A DNA stretch of 64,000 nt, from the NCBI GenBank assembly GCA_020850415.1, contig JADZER010000054.1, positions 1-64,000 on the forward strand. Direction: 5' to 3'. The stretch comes from Phycisphaerales bacterium. Its GTDB lineage: Bacteria > Planctomycetota > Phycisphaerae > Phycisphaerales > UBA1924. This document shows positions 61,718 through 64,000 of this stretch, piece by piece (position 1 is the first letter of the stretch; each line of letters begins with the position of its first letter). Under the pieces are notes generated by a model that had not been told where the DNA came from, searched no databases, and worked only from the letters and a program-made list of their open reading frames with translations. The translations under genes and the position numbers were made by a program.

Positions 61718-62250
61718 CCCGCGAGGCAGACCCACGGGAAAGCCCGCCCGCGTCGCAAGCCCGCTTCGTCAACCCGCCGCTCAAGCGACACCCGACCCTC
61801 CAACCACTCAGCCGCGAGCACCACGGCGGGCTCGTCCTCGTCAGACGCCTCCGCGAGGCCGCCGGCGCCGGCGACGAGGCCGCCCGACTCCGCGCCGCCG
61901 GTCTCCTCGCCGCGGCCTGGGCCGCCGAGATCGAGGCCCACTTCGCCGACGAGGAGCTCCTCGTCGGCCCCTTCATCTCCGACCAGGACAAGGCCCGCCT
62001 CATCGAGGAGCACCGCTCGCTCGAACGGCGCATCGCCATGATCAACCACGAGCACACCGCCCCGTCCCCCGCCTGGCTCGACGAGACCGCCGACCTGCTC
62101 GAACAGCACATCCGCTGGGAGGAACGCGAGCTGTTCCCCGCCGCCGAAAGGGGCGGCGCCGACTGCCTCGACACCCTCGCCCACGAGGCCGAACGCATCG
62201 AGCGCGACCGCCCCGGCGCCCGGCGACGCCAGAACCCAGAGGCCAACTGA
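61714..62250 (+). CDS. Hemerythrin-like HHE-domain protein
   Basis: A 178-residue four-helix protein. The metal ligands of the HHE cation-binding domain can be traced: REHHGGLVLVRRL, EIEAHFADEE, LIEEHRSLERRI and LLEQHIRWEERELFP. Such proteins bind a di-iron centre for oxygen or nitric-oxide-linked sensing, storage or repair. Its ATG overlaps the stop of the PLP enzyme (ATGA), so the two are made together. Confidence 0.88.
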   Translation: MTREADPRESPPASQARFVNPPLKRHPTLQPLSREHHGGLVLVRRLREAAGAGDEAARLRAAGLLAAAWAAEIEAHFADEELLVGPFISDQDKARLIEEHRSLERRIAMINHEHTAPSPAWLDETADLLEQHIRWEERELFPAAERGGADCLDTLAHEAERIERDRPGARRRQNPEAN

Positions 62251-62313
62251 CGCCGCACCACCCGCCCGGGCCGCCGGCCCCCGATCGCAACGAACCGGAG
62301 CGCTGCCCCCCCC

Positions 62314-63753
62314 TCAGTTCACCGGCAGACCCTTCTGCTTCCACAGGTCAAGCAGCGTCCGCAAGCTCATCGGCTCCCACACCTGCTCGTCGGCCCGCTC
62401 GGCCCGGACCAGCGCCATCTTGCTGTCGAAGGTCGCCACCTGCGCCGGCGATGAATCGCTCGCCCGCGAGGTGTAGCGCCAGTTGTTCCGCTCCGCCGTC
62501 GGCGCCTCGACCGCGTCCTCCCGCATCGCCACGCGGTCGAACGACTGGTTGAACCCGTAGAACCGGTACTCCCCCGGCGCGTCCTTGTGCATCAGCAGGT
62601 ACGGCAGCAGCAGCACCTCCGCGCGGCTGATATACCCCGAACCCTCGATCGCCGGCCGGATCGTCTGCACCGGCCCCCCGCCCGCCACCCGCGAGATCGT
62701 CAGGTCCGAACGGTTCCGCACCCCAGTCTCCACCACCACGCCCGTCGCCGGCGCCTTGGGCGCCTTCACCGAACGCACCGCCTGCCGGATCGTCCACGAC
62801 TCCTGGCTCCGGTCCGGCGTCACGAAGTACCCCGCGTCCACATCGATCATCTGGTCGCCGTTCAGGATCCGCGCCTTCTGAAAGACCAGATACCCCTTCT
62901 GCCGGTCCTCGGGGCTCGAACCCCGCCGCTCCGACGGCTCCTTGAGATCCTCCAGCTTCCCCACCGCGTACCTGGTCAGCCGGTACCCAAGCTCCACCGC
63001 GTCGCGGTCCGACCCCGTCTCCGAGGGCTGGTAGAACCGCTCGGCGTGCCAGTCGTCACCCATGCGCTTGATCACCGCCTCCACATCCTCCGGCGTCAGC
63101 GACCGGAAGAACGCGACCCCCGACTCCACCCCCAACGCCCGCTGCGCCGCCGCCAGATCGGGGTCCTCGATCCGCGTCGAGTTCACCATCGCCTCAAAGT
63201 ACGGCTTCGCCCGCGCCAGGTCGCCCGCCGTGGTCTGCAGCTCGAACCGCGCCACCGTGTTGCCCGTCGGCATGAACACCGCGTACCCGTACGCCGCGTC
63301 CTCGCCACCGCCCACGCTCGCCAGCTGCAGGTAGAACACCTCCGCAGGCCACCCGTTGATCTCCCGCATCTCGCGGCTCAGCAGCCGCCCCTTGGCGTTC
63401 CCGATCCCCGGCGTGTTCTCCAGCGGCTTGTTCGGGTCCACATCCAGCGCCGACACCGACGAGAGCAGTTCCCGGACGATCGAATCGGCCACCTCCGGCA
63501 GCGTCTTGGCCTCCGTCAGCGACACCTCCGTCAGGTTCACGATCGCCGCCATGTCGGGGAAGGTGATCTTGTCCACCCCCCGCCCCGCCATCTGGAAGCT
63601 CGACCGCGTCGCCCCCTCGGGCAGCAGGGCCGTCAGCCCGACCGACGGGCGCGCGACCACCACATCCGAGAGCACCGGCTGGGCCGACACGCCCGCCGCC
63701 AAACACACCGACAGCCACCCCAGGACGAGAACTCCCCTGCTCGACTTTCGCAT
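62314..63753 (-). CDS. Large exported protein of unknown function
   Basis: A 479-residue protein with a signal peptide (about 1-25, ending GVSAQP). The mature part has no known motif; two segments have strand-helix alternation (about 55-190 and 230-400). ATG 63753 chosen, since longer readings contain Arg/Gly-rich residues. It is downstream of the superoxide dismutase gene on the same strand with a gap of 116 bases, in which I see no clear promoter or terminator. Function unknown. Confidence 0.72.
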   Translation of the reverse strand: MRKSSRGVLVLGWLSVCLAAGVSAQPVLSDVVVARPSVGLTALLPEGATRSSFQMAGRGVDKITFPDMAAIVNLTEVSLTEAKTLPEVADSIVRELLSSVSALDVDPNKPLENTPGIGNAKGRLLSREMREINGWPAEVFYLQLASVGGGEDAAYGYAVFMPTGNTVARFELQTTAGDLARAKPYFEAMVNSTRIEDPDLAAAQRALGVESGVAFFRSLTPEDVEAVIKRMGDDWHAERFYQPSETGSDRDAVELGYRLTRYAVGKLEDLKEPSERRGSSPEDRQKGYLVFQKARILNGDQMIDVDAGYFVTPDRSQESWTIRQAVRSVKAPKAPATGVVVETGVRNRSDLTISRVAGGGPVQTIRPAIEGSGYISRAEVLLLPYLLMHKDAPGEYRFYGFNQSFDRVAMREDAVEAPTAERNNWRYTSRASDSSPAQVATFDSKMALVRAERADEQVWEPMSLRTLLDLWKQKGLPVN

Positions 63754-63869
63754 GCCCAGCCTCCGCCCCCAGTGCGCCCGGCGCAGGCGAAAATCCCGCC
63801 CTCGCCGGGGTCTCCATCGGCCAGCCGGGCCTCCCCGACTGAATCCTCGCCCGGTAACCGCGTCCCAGC

Positions 63870-64000
63870 TCACGACCCGCAGCAGCACCCCGACTTCGTG
63901 CAGCCCTTGTGCTTGGCGTACAGCTCCGCCACCTTGCCCCAGTTCACCACATTCCAGAACGCCCCGATGTAGTCCGGACGCCGGTTCTGGTACTTCAGGT
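63870..64000 (-). CDS. Fe/Mn superoxide dismutase, C-terminal part
   Basis: The last 43 codons of a superoxide dismutase; the rest is outside the window. [25 protein letters not shown] is the C-terminal signature, in which the usual metal-ligand His and Asp lie upstream and are not visible. The C-terminus extends into [14 protein letters not shown], a cysteine-rich tail not usual in the family. Fe or Mn use cannot be told. Confidence 0.92.
   Translation of the reverse strand, partial: LKYQNRRPDYIGAFWNVVNWGKVAELYAKHKGCTKSGCCCGS

Noticed and set aside
1-64000. rRNA and tRNA genes, integrases, transposases, prophage genes
   Set aside because: I saw no sequence with the structure of a tRNA or rRNA and no protein with transposase or integrase motifs. 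A dedicated RNA search was not possible here.

Overview
The window is very GC-rich bacterial chromosome, densely coding, with many 4-base start/stop overlaps (ATGA, GTGA, TTGA). The gene content points to a flagellated Gram-negative-type member of the Planctomycetota, most likely class Phycisphaerae. The signs are an LpxI lipid A enzyme, a lipid II flippase, a vWA/ExbB/ExbD cluster of planctomycete style, an EF-P with a PGNLRA tip loop, and a flagellar locus. The phylum is an inference from gene content; no rRNA gene is present to confirm it.

Left part (1-5.3 kb): an eroded or open-ended hypothetical gene running into palindromic repeats, two small membrane proteins on the minus strand, murJ, an entericidin-like lipoprotein translationally coupled to a short-chain dehydrogenase, then the convergent pair pyrH-frr on the minus strand.

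6.3-16.8 kb (plus strand): one tightly overlapping operon encoding a membrane-anchored vWA protein, a secreted protein, a TolQ/ExbB/MotA-family channel subunit, two different ExbD/TolR subunits, a 943-residue exported helical protein, a 937-residue membrane-spanning protein and an exported zinc-ribbon protein. This looks like a proton-motive-force-driven trans-envelope machine of unknown purpose and is the best candidate for an undescribed system here. A stand-alone tRNA-binding domain protein, an exported LolA-like protein and folK follow.

19.2-49.9 kb (minus strand): a flagellar supercluster. In the direction of transcription it reads TPR protein, FlgN-like chaperone, NtrB/NtrC-type pair, flgB, flgC, fliE, fliF, fliG, fliH, fliI, fliJ, MotE-like, fliK, flgD, a flagellar operon protein, flgE, flbD, motA, motB, fliL, a strong terminator, fliN, fliO, fliP, fliQ, fliR, flhB, flhA, flhF, flhG, a small two-helix membrane protein and fliA. 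The order closely follows the Bacillus fla/che operon, but fliM is missing. Candidate sigma-54 and sigma-28 (FliA) promoter boxes sit at several unit starts, matching the regulators encoded in the cluster.

50-64 kb: mixed housekeeping and envelope genes. They include an RDD membrane protein, a LolA/LolB-like lipoprotein, lpxI, a TlyA-like methyltransferase lacking its S4 domain next to a palindromic repeat element, a SET-domain protein, aroK, an AsmA-like protein, efp, a Tat-exported metallo-beta-lactamase-fold hydrolase, a Cys/Met-metabolism PLP enzyme coupled to a hemerythrin, an exported hypothetical protein, and the end of an Fe/Mn superoxide dismutase with a cysteine-rich tail.
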